A DNA stretch of 15,277 nt, taken from positions 1 through 15,277 of the forward strand of contig JAJZKX010000013.1 in NCBI GenBank assembly GCA_021850745.1. The letters run 5' to 3'. The DNA is from Thermoplasmata archaeon. Lineage in GTDB: Archaea; Thermoplasmatota; Thermoplasmata; Thermoplasmatales; Thermoplasmataceae. Shown piece after piece: positions 13,380 to 15,277 of this stretch. The notes under the pieces were generated by a model. That model did no database searches and was not told where the DNA came from. It saw only the letters and a list, made by a program, of their open reading frames with translations. Each line of letters starts with the position of its first letter. Position 1 is the stretch's first letter. Position numbers and translations under genes: made by a program.

Positions 13380-13703
13380 CTATTTTTCTACAGTGCCCAC
13401 AGCGAGGTCGACTACCTGCCTGGCCTTCTTTGCTGAGTCTTCCATTGAGTCTCCCCTGCTCATGAAAAGTTTCTCTATTTTCCTCATCGCACGCTGTTTT
13501 CTCCAGGTGCCCCTTTCGTGTGCTGCAAGAACGATGTACTCAGCAACTTCCCTGTCTACGCTAATGCCGAATCTTTCCCTGATCTTGATTTGCCATACAG
13601 GGACAAGTACCGACGGTATTTCCCTGAGATTGTTACCCGCTCTCTTTTCCTCGATCAACCTGTTCAGGTTGCCTGATTTCTTGAATCGAGTAGGTCCACT
13701 CAT
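13380..13703 (-). CDS. Small basic protein paired with the METTL5-like enzyme (hypothetical)
   Basis: I set the start at the ATG at 13703, giving 107 residues (MSGPTRFKKSGNLNRLIEEK...). The frame stays open to a GTG at 13766, but a good TATA box (TTTATTTAAAAT, 13732-13721) is centred about 24 to 27 bases before the ATG, so the longer version would begin upstream of transcription. The protein is basic and mostly helical: helices at about 10-22, 38-63 (VWQIKIRERFGISVDREVAEYIVLAAHERG), 65-82 and 87-103. It has no cysteines, so it is not the zinc protein Trm112 that partners METTL5 in eukaryotes. Its fold and function are unknown, and the basic surface would suit RNA binding. Confidence 0.75.
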   Translation of the reverse strand: MSGPTRFKKSGNLNRLIEEKRAGNNLREIPSVLVPVWQIKIRERFGISVDREVAEYIVLAAHERGTWRKQRAMRKIEKLFMSRGDSMEDSAKKARQVVDLAVGTVEK

Positions 13704-13720
13704 TGGGGTAAGAATTGCTG

Positions 13721-13732
13721 ATTTTAAATAAA
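13721..13732 (-). promoter_or_regulatory. TATA box of the small basic protein / METTL5-like operon
   Basis: TTTATTTAAAAT on the minus strand is one of the best archaeal TATA matches in the window. Its distance to the ATG at 13703 predicts a leaderless or nearly leaderless mRNA. An inverted repeat, 13730-13740 with 13749-13760, abuts its upstream edge. Confidence 0.6.
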
Positions 13733-13785
13733 CTTTTTTGCTGCACACCAAAAAAAGTTTGGCCACCGTTAATTTATGACACTGT

Positions 13786-13815
13786 AAAAAATTGGGTTCT
13801 GGGATTGCCAGAACC
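13786..13815 (-). terminator. Intrinsic-type terminator of the sucD-argF unit
   Basis: On the minus strand GGTTCTGG and CCAGAACC (13815-13795) form a perfect eight-pair hairpin with a five-base loop, starting seven bases after the argF stop. CAATTTTTT follows, with a run of six T at 13791-13786. A second run of seven T lies at 13756-13750. Hairpin plus T-tract is a textbook intrinsic terminator; archaeal RNA polymerase mainly needs the T-tract. Confidence 0.75.
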
Positions 13816-13821
13816 TATGGG

Positions 13822-14733
13822 TCAATACAGGACAGTGCTGAGAAGGCCCTTTGCTGTGTGGAGCCTGTTTTCCGCTTCGTCGAAGACCACACTGTGCAGG
13901 CCCTCCATTACTTCTGCGGTAACTTCAAGCCCCCTGTGCGCAGGGAGGCAGTGCAGGAACAGGTAATCCTTGCTTGCATGTGCCACGAGTTCGCTGTTTA
14001 CCTGATATTTCTTGAAGAGTTTCTCCTTCTGTTCCTTTTCCTTCTCTTCACCCATGGAGACCCAGACATCAGTATAGATTACATCTGCACCTTCGACCGC
14101 CTTTACAGGGTCTTCCAGGATCTCTATCTTGCTTCCGGTGTCTTTAGCAATCTGGCCCGCAACTTCTAAAATGTCCTTGTTTGGCTCATGCCCCTTTGGG
14201 CAACCTACAGCGATATCAGATCCAAGGAGAACAGTGCCGAGGATTAGTGAGTTGGCTACGTTGTTTCCGTCCCCGACGTAGCTCACCTTGAGATTGTTTA
14301 CCCTGCCTCTTCTCTCCTTAACGGTCATGAAGTCTGCAACTATCTGGACCGGATGCTCCAGGTCATCAAGTGCATTTATGACAGGCACTGATGCATTCTT
14401 TGCAAGTTCCACAACATTCTCATGCTTGAATGCCCTGTATGATATCACATCGACGAACCTGGAGAGGACCTTTGCGGTATCGCCTATGGTTTCACCGCGG
14501 CCAATCTGCATATCATTTGGATTAAGGTAAATTGCATGCCCTCCGAGCTGAGTCATGGCAGTTTCCAGAGATACCCTTGTCCTTGTGCTTGGCTTCTCGA
14601 AGATCATGCCCAGCACGTGGTTGGTGAACTGGGGGAACTGCTCATACCTCTGCCTTTTCAGCTTTATGGAAAGATCGATGATGTCTTCCAGGTCGCCGGC
14701 CATATCCAGGACTGAAATAATGTCTCTCTTCAT
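13822..14733 (-). CDS. argF: Ornithine carbamoyltransferase
   Basis: The enzyme makes citrulline from ornithine and carbamoyl phosphate in arginine biosynthesis. At 303 residues it has the normal length. The carbamoyl-phosphate loop is EKPSTRTR (46-53), the second phosphate-site motif is HPVQ (127-130), the ornithine-binding SMG loop is DVWVSMGEE (222-230), and the ornithine-specific catalytic motif is HCLPAHRG (261-268). The SMG and HCLP motifs separate it from aspartate carbamoyltransferase. The ATG at 14733 comes four bases after the sucD stop, with no strong ribosome site, so it is probably translated by coupling with sucD. Other arginine genes are absent here. A hairpin terminator follows. 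Confidence 0.95.
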   Translation of the reverse strand: MKRDIISVLDMAGDLEDIIDLSIKLKRQRYEQFPQFTNHVLGMIFEKPSTRTRVSLETAMTQLGGHAIYLNPNDMQIGRGETIGDTAKVLSRFVDVISYRAFKHENVVELAKNASVPVINALDDLEHPVQIVADFMTVKERRGRVNNLKVSYVGDGNNVANSLILGTVLLGSDIAVGCPKGHEPNKDILEVAGQIAKDTGSKIEILEDPVKAVEGADVIYTDVWVSMGEEKEKEQKEKLFKKYQVNSELVAHASKDYLFLHCLPAHRGLEVTAEVMEGLHSVVFDEAENRLHTAKGLLSTVLY

Positions 14734-14737
14734 GTGA

Positions 14738-15277
14738 TCACTTCAGCAGCCCGGGAACGTCATCCGGGAATTCAGCGACCTTTACGCCCGCTTCCTCGAA
14801 CGCCTTAATCTTTGATTCTGCTGTGCCCACGCCTTTCTCAATAATTGCCCCTGCATGGCCCATCCTCTTTCCTGGAGGTGCACTTCTTCCTGTTATGTAT
14901 GCCACGACTTTCTTCTTCACGTGTTCCTTGATATACTTTGCTGCCAGTTCTTCGTTGTTGCCTCCGATTTCTCCCACAAGTACAATCTTCTTGGTTCTCT
15001 CATCGGCTTCAAAGAGTTTGAGCACATCAATGTATGTGAGCCCAACCACTGGGTCCCCGCCAAGGCCTATCACTGCACTTTCGCCAAGGCCGCTTCTGGT
15101 TATGTGGTCAACAATCTCATAGGTCAGCGTTCCACTCCTTGAAGCAACGGCAACATCGCCCTGCCTGAAGATCTGGTTGGGCATGATCCCTATCTTGCAC
15201 TCGCCAGGGACAGTAATTCCTGGTCCGTTTGGGCCCATTACGGTGATTCCCCTGAGTTTCGCTTCGTGGACTATTTC
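14738..15277 (-). CDS. sucD: Succinate-CoA ligase alpha subunit, C-terminal 179 residues (partial)
   Basis: The frame is open from the right edge of the window (EIVHEAKLRGITVMGPN...) to a TGA at 14738, so the N-terminal CoA-binding Rossmann domain lies mostly outside. Visible motifs are GPNGPGITVPGECKIGI, ASRSGTLTYEI and the phosphohistidine loop GHAGAI, which carries the catalytic His that passes phosphate between succinyl-CoA and the nucleotide. The enzyme works in the citric acid cycle with the beta subunit SucC, probably encoded just upstream, beyond this window. Many homologues have Cys in GPNCPG where this one has Gly. It ends four bases before argF. Confidence 0.93.
   Translation of the reverse strand, partial: EIVHEAKLRGITVMGPNGPGITVPGECKIGIMPNQIFRQGDVAVASRSGTLTYEIVDHITRSGLGESAVIGLGGDPVVGLTYIDVLKLFEADERTKKIVLVGEIGGNNEELAAKYIKEHVKKKVVAYITGRSAPPGKRMGHAGAIIEKGVGTAESKIKAFEEAGVKVAEFPDDVPGLLK

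Noticed and set aside
13357..13731. 124-residue plus-strand frame
   Set aside because: It is antisense to the small basic protein and covers its promoter; the opposite strand has the TATA box, the coupled neighbour and the coherent protein.
1..15277. CRISPR array, insertion sequence, prophage or integrated element
   Set aside because: No regularly spaced repeats, transposase or integrase motifs, or target-site duplications were seen; the genes are housekeeping or envelope genes with continuous archaeal promoter style.

Overview
The window reads as a chromosomal segment of an archaeon, most likely a moderate-G+C member of the Thermoplasmatales or a relative. The evidence is an archaeal gene set: archaeosine synthase ArcS with its full signature, exosome subunit Csl4, an archaeal Sm-like protein, a METTL5-type methyltransferase and a tRNA-His with G-1 and C73. 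Several genes also have a TATA-like A/T box about 25 to 28 bases upstream of the start codon, the arrangement of archaeal leaderless mRNAs. Arg codons are often AGG. The genus is an inference. No insertion sequence, CRISPR array, prophage or clear pseudogene was found.

Layout. 1-34: start of a minus-strand gene running off the left edge. 211-714 (+): MDP-1-like HAD phosphatase, convergent with 764-2029 (-), an MTA/SAH-deaminase-like amidohydrolase. 2060-9156 (-): a tight six-gene unit, in order of transcription a 953-residue signal-anchored surface protein full of N-glycosylation sequons, a 189-residue soluble protein, a 165-residue single-span membrane protein, a MoxR AAA+ ATPase, a DUF58 protein and a polytopic membrane protein. 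Gaps are 1 to 7 bases or 4-base overlaps. 9231-10802 (-): ArcS, divergent from the RNA-processing cluster 11001-11973 (+) of Csl4, a 53-residue coiled-coil protein and an Sm-like protein. 12073-12552 (-): uncharacterised protein. 12636-12709 (-): tRNA-His(GTG). 12738-13703 (-): METTL5-like methyltransferase behind a small basic protein. 13822-15277 (-): argF directly behind a 5'-truncated sucD, closed by a hairpin plus T-tract terminator.

How the genes fit together. RNA metabolism dominates the right half: tRNA modification (ArcS), RNA decay (Csl4), RNA chaperoning (Sm), nucleic-acid methylation (METTL5-like) and a tRNA. Central metabolism appears at the right edge (SucD, ArgF). The left half holds the least explained unit: MoxR plus DUF58 is a widespread ATPase and von Willebrand-like pair, and here it is apparently co-transcribed with a large, probably glycosylated extracellular protein and three unrecognised partners. 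I infer an envelope assembly or maturation system, and this is the best candidate for undescribed biology in the window.
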